A stretch of DNA of 64,000 nucleotides, from assembly GCF_014645355.1 (NCBI RefSeq), contig NZ_BMLS01000008.1, positions 124,001 to 188,000 on the forward strand, read 5' to 3'. Each line of letters begins with the position of its first letter. Within the stretch, counting starts at the first letter, position 1. Shown piece by piece: positions 1 through 9,106 of the stretch. This DNA comes from Bowmanella pacifica (lineage in GTDB: Bacteria > Pseudomonadota > Gammaproteobacteria > Enterobacterales > Alteromonadaceae). The position numbers and the translations under genes are program-made. Below the pieces are notes generated by a model. The model saw only the letters and a program-made list of their open reading frames with translations, was not told the DNA's origin and did not search any database.

Positions 1-1
1 T

Positions 2-559
2 GCAGGGGCGGGCATGCACAGTGATTTTATGCAGCAGATGGCTCAGCGCCTTTGCCAACTGGGTATCGATGTATACCGCTTTAACTTTCCCTATATGCAA
101 CAAGCGGAACAGGAAGGGAAAAAGCGTCCGCCAAATCCTATGCCGGTGTTGCAAGACAGTCTGCGTGACGCCCTAGATAGTGTTCCCGCTACGTTACCGC
201 GTTTTATTGGCGGCAAGTCAATGGGGGGAAGGGTGGCTTCTATGTTGGTTGATGAACTGGCGGTATCTGGTTGTTTGTGTCTGGGCTATCCATTTCATCC
301 CCCGGGAAAACCCGACAAATTGCGCATTGCCCATCTGCAGAAGCCAGGTAAAGCTGTTGTGATTTTACAGGGGCAGCGGGATACCTTTGGACGAGAAGCC
401 GAAGTGGCAGATTATTCTTTGCACCCCAGGGTATCAGTACAATTTGTTATGGATGGTGACCACAGCTTCGTGCCGCGCAAGGCGTCGGGCTTAACCCTTA
501 ACGACAACATTCAGTTTGCCTGTGAAAAAATGGCAGACTTTATCGGAGCGCATATATGA
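2..559 (+). CDS. alpha/beta hydrolase of the KANL3/Tex30 type, 5' partial
   Basis: The reading frame is open to the left edge: four codons (AGAG) precede the first Met at position 14, and family members have a His-Gly-Ala-Gly loop just before a Met-x-Ser-x-Phe segment. The true start therefore lies outside the window. The nucleophile elbow Gly-Lys-Ser-Met-Gly-Gly sits about 69 residues after that Met, and a Gly-Asp-His-Ser near the C terminus supplies the likely catalytic His. These proteins form a compact alpha/beta hydrolase domain of about 200 residues whose substrate in bacteria is not established. The stop overlaps the next gene by 4 bp (ATGA), so the two are probably co-translated. Confidence 0.8.
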   Translation, partial: AGAGMHSDFMQQMAQRLCQLGIDVYRFNFPYMQQAEQEGKKRPPNPMPVLQDSLRDALDSVPATLPRFIGGKSMGGRVASMLVDELAVSGCLCLGYPFHPPGKPDKLRIAHLQKPGKAVVILQGQRDTFGREAEVADYSLHPRVSVQFVMDGDHSFVPRKASGLTLNDNIQFACEKMADFIGAHI

Positions 560-930
560 AGTGGATCCTGGCACTGGGAGCCTTTTATGGTATGACCGGC
601 GTCATGCTTGGTGCTTTTGGTGCCCATGGCCTTAAAGGGCGTTTATCTGAACATTTGCTCAATGCCTTTCAAACCGCAGTGCAATATCAACTGTGGCATG
701 CGCTGGCGCTGGTGTTGTTAGTGTTACTTTATCGCCAACAGCCTTTGGCACTGCTCAAATGGTCTGCTATCAGTATCAGTCTCGGAGTGTTGTTGTTTAG
801 CGGAAGTTTGTATCTGCTGGCCCTGACCGGTATCAAATGGTTTGGCCCTATCACCCCGATAGGGGGCGTGGCCTTTATCCTTGGATGGTTACTGTTGTTG
901 TTAGCGGCGTTCAAGGGGGAGCAAGCCTGA
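556..930 (+). CDS. DUF423 family small inner-membrane protein (YgdD-like)
   Basis: This 124-residue protein has about four hydrophobic helices and the family's N-terminal pattern Gly-Ala-Phe-Gly-Ala-His-Gly-Leu near residues 20-27, followed by a Gln-Tyr-Gln-x-x-His-Ala segment. That pattern identifies DUF423 (E. coli YgdD). The function is unknown; it is an integral inner-membrane protein. It lies directly upstream of rlmM, as ygdD does in E. coli, with overlapping stop and start codons on both sides (ATGA), so three genes form one translationally coupled unit. No promoter of its own is apparent. Confidence 0.88.
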   Translation: MKWILALGAFYGMTGVMLGAFGAHGLKGRLSEHLLNAFQTAVQYQLWHALALVLLVLLYRQQPLALLKWSAISISLGVLLFSGSLYLLALTGIKWFGPITPIGGVAFILGWLLLLLAAFKGEQA

Positions 931-1991
931 TGGCGGGATTATTGGCTTATTGCCGGGCTGGATTCGAGGGCGACCTGGCCAATGAACTGCAAGAAAAAGC
1001 GGCGCAGTTGGAGATATTCGGCTTTGCCCGCACTAAGGCAAACAGTGCTTTTGTGCTGTTTGATTGTTATCAGCCAGATGACGTTGAACTTTTGGCTCGC
1101 CAACTGCCGCTGCGCGATGTAATTTTTTCCCGCCAGCAATTTGCTTGTCTGGCAGTATTGGATGACTTGGATCCCACTGACAGAATCAGCCCCATACTGG
1201 CGGCTTGTGAAGCTTTTCCACTGTGCGGCGATTTACGGGTTGAGTATCCCGATACCACCGAAGGGCGAGAGCTTTCCAAATTTTGCCGAAAGTTTTCGGT
1301 ACCACTTCGTCAGGCATTGCGTAAAGCCGGTAAGCTAACGCAAAAAGAAAACCCGAAGAAGCCGGTTTTGTTTGCCTTTTTTACCAGCGGTCAGCAGTTA
1401 TTTCTGGGATTTGCGGAGCCAGTTTCGGTTAGTCCTCATGCACTTGGCATTATGCGTTTAAAGACCCCCGCAGAAGCCCCAAGCCGTTCCAGTTTAAAAT
1501 TGGATGAAGCGATTCAAATTTTTCTCACCCCGGCGGAACAGGAAAGCCGTTTTCAACCCGGCATGCATGGGGTGGATCTTGGCGCATGTCCTGGCGGATG
1601 GACCTATCAACTGGTGCGCCGGGGACTGTTTGTTCAGTCGGTGGACAATGGGGCCATGGCCCCCAGTTTGATGGAAACAGGACAGGTTCGCCATTTTGCC
1701 GAAGACGGTTTTAAATTCAGACCCAAGAAAAAGAACGTCCATTGGTTGGTGTGCGACATGGTGGAGCAACCGGTCAGAGTGGCAAAGTTGATGGCAGAAT
1801 GGGTCTTGGAAGGTTGGTGTAAGGAAGCCATTTTTAATTTGAAGTTGCCGATGAAGCGGCGCTTTGAAACGGTGCAGCAAGCCTTGCAGGCCATTGAAGG
1901 GGCGATGGGAAGTCGAGCCTACCAGATTCAGGCCAAGCACTTATATCATGACCGTGAGGAAATCACTTTGCATTTGCGGCTTAAAAACTAA
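930..1991 (+). CDS. rlmM: 23S rRNA 2'-O-ribose C2498 methyltransferase
   Basis: The product (353 residues from the ATG at 930) methylates the 2'-O of C2498 in 23S rRNA using S-adenosylmethionine. An N-terminal THUMP-like RNA-binding region is followed by an RrmJ-type methyltransferase domain with the SAM loop Asp-Leu-Gly-Ala-Cys-Pro-Gly-Gly-Trp near residue 212 and a later Lys-Leu-Pro-Met-Lys segment holding a catalytic Lys. The frame is open further upstream, to 837, but the ATG at 930 overlaps the previous stop and starts the conserved N terminus (MAGLLAYCRAGFEGDLANEL). The length is close to E. coli RlmM (about 366). Confidence 0.95.
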   Translation: MAGLLAYCRAGFEGDLANELQEKAAQLEIFGFARTKANSAFVLFDCYQPDDVELLARQLPLRDVIFSRQQFACLAVLDDLDPTDRISPILAACEAFPLCGDLRVEYPDTTEGRELSKFCRKFSVPLRQALRKAGKLTQKENPKKPVLFAFFTSGQQLFLGFAEPVSVSPHALGIMRLKTPAEAPSRSSLKLDEAIQIFLTPAEQESRFQPGMHGVDLGACPGGWTYQLVRRGLFVQSVDNGAMAPSLMETGQVRHFAEDGFKFRPKKKNVHWLVCDMVEQPVRVAKLMAEWVLEGWCKEAIFNLKLPMKRRFETVQQALQAIEGAMGSRAYQIQAKHLYHDREEITLHLRLKN

Positions 1992-2033
1992 CGGCTGAGT
2001 TTGAACAAAGTAAGGTTCAAAGCACAAACCGCC

Positions 2034-4049
2034 CTAAGTTAACAGACCCTGCCCCAGGCTGCGTTTGAGCTTGGCGAGTAAGTCTCGCATTTGGCGCAGT
2101 TGTTGTTTGTGTTGCTCGGATGACAGTTGGCGATAGCACAGATTGGTGTAACAGCGGGTCAGGGCTGAAAAGTGTTGTGCGCTAAGGGGGGGCACCTGCG
2201 CTTCGACCTGGGTGCAGAAGTCTGCAGGCCCTTGTCCCTTGTTGCGATGTATTCCCTGTCTGGCGAGCTGTGCCAGCGCTTTTTGGTAATACCAATTGGG
2301 CAGATCGCCCTTGATCAGCAACCAACTCCTGATGTGATAGAGCGCCAGTAACAGCACAACGGTTGCCAGTGTGCCTAAGCCGAAAAGTGCGAGTTTCACT
2401 GGGCTTAGATCACCTAGCAGTACTTTTAACAGATCCTGCTGATTCTGGCGGTCAAAGCCCAGAATCCAGCGACTCCAAAAATAGTCCATGTCATCTAGCA
2501 GCCCTCGTAGCGCCTGGAATACGGCGATACCGCGCAGTCCAGATAGAGGCGCATCGGCCAGAAAGCTCTGCTCATGGGCGACCGCCTGTTCTAATCCGTA
2601 CTCAGCCCGTAGCGGCGCCACCCAAGCCGTGGGATCCAGTCGCTGCCAGCCATCATCAGACAACCATTCCACCCAGGCATGGGCATCATATTGGTAAACG
2701 CTCATATAGCGTTCGCCACGCATTTCTCCGCCCAGATACCCAGTGACCAGGCGGGCCGGTATACCGTTAAGGCGCAGCAAATAGGCCGTTGCACTGGCGT
2801 AATGGCTACAAAACCCCATCTTTTGCTCAAATAAAAAGGTATCAATGGGGTCAACCGGCATAGGCTGGGGTTTTAAGGTATAACTGAAACCTTGCTGGCG
2901 CATATGTGCAGCAATTGCGTTGATGTAGCGCTGGGGACTGGGATTGGCTTGCCACAGCTGTTTAGCCCATTTTTGCGTCTTGGGATTGGCGCGTTCGGGC
3001 AACTGCAAGTTTAAATGCGAATCAAGCTGTTCCAGAGCGGGTGGTAAGTTGCTTTGATAATAGGAACGCACTCGATAGGCCAGTGCCGATTGGAGCGGGA
3101 TTTTACTTTGTAGAGTGTAATCATGATTTTGCCACAGGTGTTGTTCATTGCTCACCGCAGTGTCCAGAGCGAACAACCAGCGCTGCTGGGTAGGCTCGGC
3201 GATGACCTGATATTGGTAAGCCGCACCGCTAACTTGTGGGGTGAATGGTGAGCCCGTGCGCCAGTGCCTTTGCATCAGCTTTTGGCGATAGGGATGTATT
3301 TGCCAACTGTTGCCGTCAAACTCTTCCATAACCAGGGCGCGCCAGTATCGAGAGGCGGGCGGGGGAACCTCCTGCTCAAAGGTCACCCGAAAAGCCAGGT
3401 CGGCAGAACGAGCTAATTGGGCTATATCTCCCGGAGAGACTTTATCGGTCAGGCCGGTATGTGCGCCTTTTCCTGTGGGCATCTGCCAAAGCGGGCCTAG
3501 CTTGGGGAACACCAACAGCATAAGCACTGCGATGGGAAGAGCCTGGGCGCAGAGTGTCGCCACTCGTTTTGATAAGACTAGCCAGGAGGCTGACGGGTTG
3601 ATGTGAAATGCCAAACTCATCAGCAGCAGTAAGCATAAGCCAGCATACAATAAGCTGAATGCAATGTTTTGATTAAAAACCAGTGCAGCGCCAAGCAGAA
3701 AGAACTGTACGCCAATGAGTTGGAAGTAGTCTCGGCGCGTTGCCAGTAACATCATCTTCAGGCTGCTCGCCATGACTAACAGATTTAACATACCGAGCAA
3801 TAGACCTAGTTCCCAACCAAAATAGGCGAGCACAAGAGCGCATAACACGGCCATCAGATTCAGGGTGCGTACGGAGAGTTGATGCTTCTGCCAGTTCATA
3901 TATAAGCTAAAGCGCATGACGGCGGCGCAGACAACCAGTAATAGCACCCATAACTGTATAGGCTCATAGAGGCTCAAACTAAGAAAAAGCAGAACCAGAG
4001 TCAGCAATAAATGAGCGTGATTGGCGGCTGAGGGATTAAGCCTTAACAT
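2034..4049 (-). CDS. tgpA: TgpA-like membrane transglutaminase (DUF3488 / transglutaminase core)
   Basis: This 671-residue inner-membrane protein has five or six N-terminal helices (DUF3488), a periplasmic transglutaminase-like domain, one further helix near residue 560 and a short cytoplasmic tail (DUF4129-like). The catalytic Cys lies in Gly-Phe-Cys-Ser-His-Tyr-Ala-Ser, the His in Asp-Ala-His-Ala-Trp-Val and the Asp in Leu-Asp-Pro-Thr, giving an intact triad. TgpA is the Pseudomonas homologue; its physiological substrate is uncertain. The gene starts 1 bp after the DUF58 stop and is last in the MoxR-DUF58-TgpA operon, an arrangement found widely in Gammaproteobacteria. No strong terminator is seen between it and the convergent rlmM. 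Confidence 0.9.
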   Translation of the reverse strand: MLRLNPSAANHAHLLLTLVLLFLSLSLYEPIQLWVLLLVVCAAVMRFSLYMNWQKHQLSVRTLNLMAVLCALVLAYFGWELGLLLGMLNLLVMASSLKMMLLATRRDYFQLIGVQFFLLGAALVFNQNIAFSLLYAGLCLLLLMSLAFHINPSASWLVLSKRVATLCAQALPIAVLMLLVFPKLGPLWQMPTGKGAHTGLTDKVSPGDIAQLARSADLAFRVTFEQEVPPPASRYWRALVMEEFDGNSWQIHPYRQKLMQRHWRTGSPFTPQVSGAAYQYQVIAEPTQQRWLFALDTAVSNEQHLWQNHDYTLQSKIPLQSALAYRVRSYYQSNLPPALEQLDSHLNLQLPERANPKTQKWAKQLWQANPSPQRYINAIAAHMRQQGFSYTLKPQPMPVDPIDTFLFEQKMGFCSHYASATAYLLRLNGIPARLVTGYLGGEMRGERYMSVYQYDAHAWVEWLSDDGWQRLDPTAWVAPLRAEYGLEQAVAHEQSFLADAPLSGLRGIAVFQALRGLLDDMDYFWSRWILGFDRQNQQDLLKVLLGDLSPVKLALFGLGTLATVVLLLALYHIRSWLLIKGDLPNWYYQKALAQLARQGIHRNKGQGPADFCTQVEAQVPPLSAQHFSALTRCYTNLCYRQLSSEQHKQQLRQMRDLLAKLKRSLGQGLLT

Positions 4050-4050
4050 G

Positions 4051-5016
4051 TCAGTTGGCCTTAAATAAAGCCAGCGCCGTCAGGCAGGCTTGTAAATGGG
4101 CCTGGCCTTTTCCGGGGGAAATGCAGGTACCTGGCAACTCAAGGCCGAACACCCAACCCTTTGCGTCTAACTCAATACAGCTAAAACACAGCCTGGAGAG
4201 GTTTTCCTCCAGCTCTTTATCAGCGCAGTTCAATACCAGCCAACCGCTTTGTTGCACTTCTGTCGCAAATCTTTTACTCAGCAATCCCTGACCTTTTGCC
4301 GCTTGTTTCCAAGCCACATGATAGAGTGGTTGGCCGGGTTGGTACTCCGTGAGGGTGTCAAACTCATCCAGGCCTGATCCCATACTGAATTGATGTGTTG
4401 CCTGTTCACCTTGCTGTTCACACTGTTTGGTGGTGACGGGCCAGGGTTTAGCCATCGGGGCCGGGTAAACAATGACCTGACAGTTAAAGGCGATATGTGT
4501 CCAGCAGCGGAATAATCCCAAAGGATAATAACAGCTCAGAGTGAGTCTGGGGGGGGAATACTTCCCTCTTTGCACTGCCGTGCTATTTAGCGAAATAGGA
4601 TTGGTCAGATTATCCAGCTCAACGGTGTTTATCGTCTTAGTGCCATACCAGGCAAAATGCACTTTGCCAGCTTTATTAGTGTCTTGCGTTTCAAGCCAGA
4701 CCGGGAAGAGTATGGGGCTATCAGCGTAACTGTTGCTAAGTTTGCCAAGTTGCAAGGAGAGACCGGAAAAATTCAGATAGCTGGCAAACAGGCTGACCAG
4801 CATCAAGGCTAACAGGAAAAAACCCAGTAACAGGATGAGATTATTCTGATAATTGGTACCCAGCACAAACAAGGCCAGACAAAGGCCCAGGTAAAGCGCA
4901 CCAAATCGCGACGGAAAGATAAAAATGTTGCCACGGTTAAGTGAGATTTGCTGCGCTGGTGGAATGCGCTTGCTCAGCCAGGCTGTCATCCGGCGCTGTA
5001 TATAGCCCGCTATCAT
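4051..5016 (-). CDS. DUF58 domain protein of the MoxR operon
   Basis: This 321-residue protein has two adjacent hydrophobic helices (about residues 35-80) and a cytoplasmic part ending in the DUF58 signature. In that signature an acidic Glu-Phe-Asp-x-Leu-x-Glu-Tyr stretch is followed by Trp-Lys-x-x-Ala and a Lys-Arg-Phe segment. DUF58 proteins are VWA-like partners of MoxR AAA+ ATPases and are thought to take part in metal insertion or protein-complex assembly; their exact role is unknown. Its ATG overlaps the moxR stop (ATGA) and its stop is 1 bp from tgpA, so the three are co-translated. Confidence 0.88.
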   Translation of the reverse strand: MIAGYIQRRMTAWLSKRIPPAQQISLNRGNIFIFPSRFGALYLGLCLALFVLGTNYQNNLILLLGFFLLALMLVSLFASYLNFSGLSLQLGKLSNSYADSPILFPVWLETQDTNKAGKVHFAWYGTKTINTVELDNLTNPISLNSTAVQRGKYSPPRLTLSCYYPLGLFRCWTHIAFNCQVIVYPAPMAKPWPVTTKQCEQQGEQATHQFSMGSGLDEFDTLTEYQPGQPLYHVAWKQAAKGQGLLSKRFATEVQQSGWLVLNCADKELEENLSRLCFSCIELDAKGWVFGLELPGTCISPGKGQAHLQACLTALALFKAN

Positions 5017-5933
5017 CAGGCTGCCATCGTATCAACGCATTCCATCAGTTTATGGCTTAAGCTCGCTGCGCCTAAGCCGTCGGCTTGAGAGGAGCGTAAT
5101 CTATGCTCTGCTACTGCGGGTAAAACGGCCTGAATATCTTCGGGGATTAGATAGTCCCTGTCATCCGTTACAGCCCAAGCTCTTGCTGCTAGCAGCAGTG
5201 CTTTACTGGCTCTTGGTGAGAGAGCGTTGGCGAAAAGCTCGGATTCCCGACTGAAGGTCACTAAGCGAAGAATGTAATCCAAAATAGCATCTGATGCATG
5301 CACGTCATGGACCTGCTTTTGCAGCGAGGCCCTGAGCATATTGTCTATCATGGTTGGCAGAGTTTGACCCCGTTCATGGTGAGGTTGTTGCAACATGGCT
5401 TTCTCGGCCTGCCAATTTGGGTAACCCAATTGAATACGCATCAAAAACCTGTCTAGCTGTGATTCAGGTAAGGGGTAGGTTCCAGCCTGGTGCAGTGGAT
5501 TTTGCGTGCCTATTACAAAAAAAGGTGAGGGCAGCGTATGTGTCTGACCGTCCAGACTCACCTGACGTTCTTCCATGGCTTCAAGCAGAGCACTTTGTGT
5601 CTTGGGGCTGGCACGATTTATTTCATCGGCCAGCACCACCTGACTAAAAATGGGGCCGGGATGAAACTGGAAACTTTGTTGCTGATTATCAAAGATGTTA
5701 ACTCCCAACATATCAGCAGGTAATAAATCTGAGGTGAATTGGATACGGGAGAAATCTAAACCGAATATTTGGGCCAGTGCGTGAGACAAGGTGGTTTTAC
5801 CCATGCCAGGCAGATCTTCAATCAGCAGATGACCACCGGCTAGCATACAGGATAAGGCGAGACGGATTTCCTGCTGTTTACCTATGATAAGCTGACCAAT
5901 CTGCTTAACAGCTTGCTGTATTTGTGGCTGCAT
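5016..5933 (-). CDS. MoxR-family AAA+ ATPase
   Basis: This 305-residue AAA+ ATPase has the Walker A motif Gly-Met-Gly-Lys-Thr-Thr near residue 44, the Walker B motif Asp-Glu-Ile-Asn-Arg-Ala near 108 and a sensor-1 Gly-Thr-Gln-Asn-Pro. These are the hallmarks of the MoxR proper subfamily. MoxR ATPases act as chaperones for partner complexes, here most likely the DUF58 and transglutaminase proteins encoded directly downstream. The gene heads its operon, and the 5934-6080 region should hold the promoter. Confidence 0.92.
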   Translation of the reverse strand: MQPQIQQAVKQIGQLIIGKQQEIRLALSCMLAGGHLLIEDLPGMGKTTLSHALAQIFGLDFSRIQFTSDLLPADMLGVNIFDNQQQSFQFHPGPIFSQVVLADEINRASPKTQSALLEAMEERQVSLDGQTHTLPSPFFVIGTQNPLHQAGTYPLPESQLDRFLMRIQLGYPNWQAEKAMLQQPHHERGQTLPTMIDNMLRASLQKQVHDVHASDAILDYILRLVTFSRESELFANALSPRASKALLLAARAWAVTDDRDYLIPEDIQAVLPAVAEHRLRSSQADGLGAASLSHKLMECVDTMAA

Positions 5934-6080
5934 GCCTGCGCTTCCTTCTTAGTTGCTAACGCCCGATTAGGCACGACTATTGATTATAGGCAAAGCAACA
6001 AATGCCGGCGTTGTTGAGTGATAAAGGCAGCATGCCATATAAGGAAGGCGGATGGATTATCTGAGGCAATAATCAGGTAT

Positions 6081-6110
6081 AAATAATAAAGGCCGGGTGA
6101 ACCGGCCTTT
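6081..6110 (-). terminator. intrinsic terminator of the H-NS gene
   Basis: A 9-bp stem (AAAGGCCGG, pairing 6088-6096 with 6102-6110) with a short loop is followed on the minus strand by a T-rich run (TTTATTATTT). It lies 20 bp past the H-NS stop codon. Confidence 0.85.
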
Positions 6111-6130
6111 AAAAATAAACAGGAAGAGAG

Positions 6131-6523
6131 TTAAACGGAATGCTTGTCCAGTTTCCCTTGCTCTTTCAGTTCGGCAAATACTTTGGGAATACGACCAATC
6201 CCTGTCCAGGTATGTTCTTTACCAGATTTGTCGGTGAAACGATATTTAACTGGACGCTTCTGGCCAGTACGTTTACTTGTACTGGCTTCTGCGCCGGCTA
6301 AATCTTCCAAACCCAGACCGGCTTCCTGCATTTGCTTAAGAATGGCATCTTTCAGCGCTTGCTTCTTCTCCTGCTCACGCTCTTTTTCAGCTTCCTGCTC
6401 TTTCTTGTTTTCAATAACAGCGGCTAATTTCTCTGCAACCTGTTCCAGCTCTGCAACAGATAATTCTCTAACTGCAGCTTGCAGTCGTCGTGCGTGTGTC
6501 AAAATATTAATGAAGTCGCTCAT
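6131..6523 (-). CDS. hns: H-NS family nucleoid-associated DNA-binding protein
   Basis: The 130-residue product has an N-terminal coiled-coil oligomerisation region (residues 1-60), a charged linker rich in Glu, Lys and Gln, and the C-terminal AT-hook-like DNA-binding domain with Thr-Trp-Thr-Gly-Ile-Gly-Arg-Ile-Pro-Lys. The usual core is TWTGxGRxP. The start at 6523 is chosen because AGGTGGA lies just upstream and the protein then opens in the normal H-NS manner (MSDFINIL); the frame runs 18 codons further upstream without support. H-NS silences AT-rich DNA and commonly represses itself, and the upstream intergenic region is markedly AT-rich. Part of the linker could be species-specific. Confidence 0.92.
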   Translation of the reverse strand: MSDFINILTHARRLQAAVRELSVAELEQVAEKLAAVIENKKEQEAEKEREQEKKQALKDAILKQMQEAGLGLEDLAGAEASTSKRTGQKRPVKYRFTDKSGKEHTWTGIGRIPKVFAELKEQGKLDKHSV

Positions 6524-7177
6524 TCTTCCACCTTGTCTAAATTCAGAGTCACAATAGTTGATAGGGTATCCATACAAAAATAATGCCTAGTTAATATATT
6601 TGCAATACTAAATTAAATTGTTCGGCCAAGTTGATGGGCCGATAAGGTAATTCACTCTGAACATTCAGAATAATGAATAGGGCGATAAATTTAGTCCGCA
6701 ATTTGAATTTAGCTTAACTTATTTGAAAGTGCCAAAATATTGACGCGCTAACCACCTAATTAATAGCCACTTTCCCGTAATGAGCGACGCACTTATGAAG
6801 GTATAGACAGGGTTTATTACAAAATTTAACAATTTGTTCATAATCGAATTGTGTTGATACAGCCTAGCCATTGGTTATGACTACAGGAAGGAGAAAGGCG
6901 ATGAATAACCTTGTGGTGATTGTTAGGACTTGATAGATGCCTTCTATTTAAAGATTAATTAGCGATTCACGAATTAACAAACTTTTGCCCCGAGGAATTC
7001 CGTGGGACTTCGAATAGGTTAACCTTTATTCAGTTCGCTGTTTTTTTAATACGTTAAGTATGCCCCGTAAGTTTGGTTTTAAACATTGGCTTTGCCTGAT
7101 GAGGTTGTGCTTTGTATTTATAAACCACTGTATCCATCAAGGCTTTTTGGCATAATTGCGCGCCTAGAGGAGACAGC
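6524..7177. other. AT-rich intergenic region between hns and yoaA
   Basis: About 650 bp without a conventional gene. It is AT-rich, as expected of an H-NS binding and autoregulation region, and must hold the divergent promoters for hns and yoaA. The only coding signal I can support is a ten-codon ORF at 6901-6933 with a good Shine-Dalgarno sequence. No tRNA, long inverted repeat or insertion element is recognisable. The yoaA ribosome binding site (GAGGAGA) ends about six bases before its ATG. Confidence 0.6.
6901..6933 (+). other. micro-ORF of ten codons with a strong ribosome binding site
   Basis: ATG at 6901 opens a frame encoding MNNLVVIVRT and ends at TGA 6931-6933. AGGAAGGAG at 6885-6893 lies seven bases upstream, a better Shine-Dalgarno match than most genes in the window have. 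It could be a leader peptide, a small protein or chance. It does not resemble a known amino-acid attenuator peptide, having no run of one regulatory residue. Confidence 0.3.
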
Positions 7178-9106
7178 ATGCCGACAATCAAGCAAGTTTT
7201 TGCCAAAGATGGTGCCCTATCTACTGTGATTAAGGGCTTCATTCCACGCGCAGCACAAACCAGTATGGCCGAAGCCGTTCAGCAAGCCATTAAAGACAAA
7301 CAGCAACTGGTGGTGGAAGCCGGTACGGGAACGGGAAAAACCTTTGCTTATTTGGCTCCAGCCTTGCTGAGCAACAAGAAGGTAATTGTTTCGACCGGCA
7401 CTAAAAATCTTCAGGAGCAGCTTTTCCACCGCGACTTACCTTTATTAAAGCGGGCATTGGCAACCAATAAACAAACAGTGCTGCTCAAGGGGCGTGCAAA
7501 TTATTTGTGTCTGCACAGATTGTCACAGCACTCAGCCGGTAGCTCGGTGACGGATAGTAGCTTATTGAACGAATTCAGTGTGGTCAGAGAATGGGCCAGC
7601 AGCACTAAGTCGGGGGATATGGGAGAGCTGAAGACCTTGGCCGAAGATGCCAGGGTACTGCCTTTTGTTACCTCCACACAAGACAACTGTTTGGGGAAGG
7701 ATTGCCCCGATTATGAAGACTGCTATTTGGTTAAGGCCAGACGACAAGCCTTAGATGCTGATTTGGTGGTGGTTAACCACCACCTGTTTTTTGCCGATAT
7801 GGCGCTAAAAGATACCGGCTTTGGGGAACTGATCCCCGATGCCGATGTGATTTTATTTGATGAGGCGCATCAAATCCCGGATATAGCCAGTGAGTACTTC
7901 GGTGAGGCGTTGTCCAGCAGACAACTACAAGAGCTCGGTATGGATATGGAGTTGGTGTATCGAACCAAACTCAAAGATGCACAGCAGCTAAGTAAAGTGG
8001 CGGAAAAGCTCAAGTACGTTACCTCTGATTTGCGTTTGCAGTTTCCCGAAACGCCGGAAAAAGGCAATTGGAAGCAGGCGCTGGAGCGCGAAACCGTGCA
8101 ACAGCAATTGGATAAGTTGCACGAAATTCTGGATGTAGTTTACGAGGTGGTGAAGTTACATCTTGGTCGTGACAAAGACTTGGATGCGATTTATGAGCGC
8201 TGCGCACAAGCCCGGGGGCAGTTAGAGCGCCTGACCGATGTGGATAAAAAAGGGGTCAGCTTGTGGTACGAAACCACACCCAAGCATATCATCCTGCATC
8301 TGACCCCCCTGTCTATTGCCAGGAAGTTTGCCGATTACATGGCTGAGCCCAAGCGAACTTGGGTGTTTACCTCTGCAACACTGATGGTTGGTGAAGGATT
8401 TGAGCACTTTACCCGGCAAATGGGCTTAAGTGGGGCAAAAACACTGTCCCTCGACAGTCCTTTTGATTATGCAAATCAGGCCATGTTGTGTGTCCCCAGG
8501 TATTTACCTGAACCCAGTGCATTTGCCATGCGAGAGACCTTGGTTGGGGTAGCCAGGCAACTTATTAAAGCCAGTAACGGCCGTTGTTTTCTATTGTTCA
8601 CCAGTCATGCAATGCTAAGAGAAGTAGCTAAAGCCTTGGAAGGAACCATAGATAATCCGATTTTGGTGCAGGGGACTACCAGCAAGCGCGCTTTGCTTGA
8701 TAATTATCTTGAAGCTGAAAATGCGGTATTGCTGGGCACAGGGGCTTTTTGGGAAGGGGTTGATGTACGTGGCGATGCACTTACCTGCGTTATGATCGAC
8801 AAATTGCCCTTTGCTGCGCCAGATGATCCTTTACTGGAAGCCCGAATCGAAGATTGCCGTAAACATGGCGGTAATCCGTTTGGGCAACTACAGATTCCCC
8901 AGGCAGTTATTGCACTGAAACAAGGGGCTGGGCGCTTGATACGCGATTACGCCGATCGTGGTGTACTGGTGATATGCGATAATCGCCTAGTCACAAGAGA
9001 TTATGGCAAGATTTTTCTGGCCAGTTTGCCCGCCATGCGCCGCACCCGAACCTTGGAGGATGCATTGGCCTTTTTAACCGAAATACAAGAGAACCTGGTT
9101 GCATGA
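7178..9106 (+). CDS. yoaA: YoaA-type ATP-dependent DNA helicase (DinG/XPD family)
   Basis: This 642-residue superfamily 2 helicase has Walker A Gly-Thr-Gly-Thr-Gly-Lys-Thr (Lys54), a DEAH box near residue 228 and a C-terminal helicase motif ending Gln-Gly-Ala-Gly-Arg-Leu-Ile-Arg. Four cysteines between about residues 110 and 190 (Leu-Cys-Leu, then Cys-Leu-Gly-Lys-Asp-Cys and Glu-Asp-Cys) match the iron-sulfur cluster of XPD-like enzymes. E. coli YoaA works with the HolC subunit of DNA polymerase III in damage tolerance; DinG is the nearest alternative. Adjacency to tsaB, as in E. coli, supports YoaA. The stop overlaps tsaB by 4 bp. Confidence 0.92.
   Translation: MPTIKQVFAKDGALSTVIKGFIPRAAQTSMAEAVQQAIKDKQQLVVEAGTGTGKTFAYLAPALLSNKKVIVSTGTKNLQEQLFHRDLPLLKRALATNKQTVLLKGRANYLCLHRLSQHSAGSSVTDSSLLNEFSVVREWASSTKSGDMGELKTLAEDARVLPFVTSTQDNCLGKDCPDYEDCYLVKARRQALDADLVVVNHHLFFADMALKDTGFGELIPDADVILFDEAHQIPDIASEYFGEALSSRQLQELGMDMELVYRTKLKDAQQLSKVAEKLKYVTSDLRLQFPETPEKGNWKQALERETVQQQLDKLHEILDVVYEVVKLHLGRDKDLDAIYERCAQARGQLERLTDVDKKGVSLWYETTPKHIILHLTPLSIARKFADYMAEPKRTWVFTSATLMVGEGFEHFTRQMGLSGAKTLSLDSPFDYANQAMLCVPRYLPEPSAFAMRETLVGVARQLIKASNGRCFLLFTSHAMLREVAKALEGTIDNPILVQGTTSKRALLDNYLEAENAVLLGTGAFWEGVDVRGDALTCVMIDKLPFAAPDDPLLEARIEDCRKHGGNPFGQLQIPQAVIALKQGAGRLIRDYADRGVLVICDNRLVTRDYGKIFLASLPAMRRTRTLEDALAFLTEIQENLVA

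Noticed and set aside
837-929. An upstream extension of the rlmM frame
   Set aside because: It lies inside the DUF423 gene, and the homology begins at the ATG at 930.
7110-7150. A possible LexA half-site (CTGT) upstream of yoaA
   Set aside because: The second half ACAG is missing at the required spacing.
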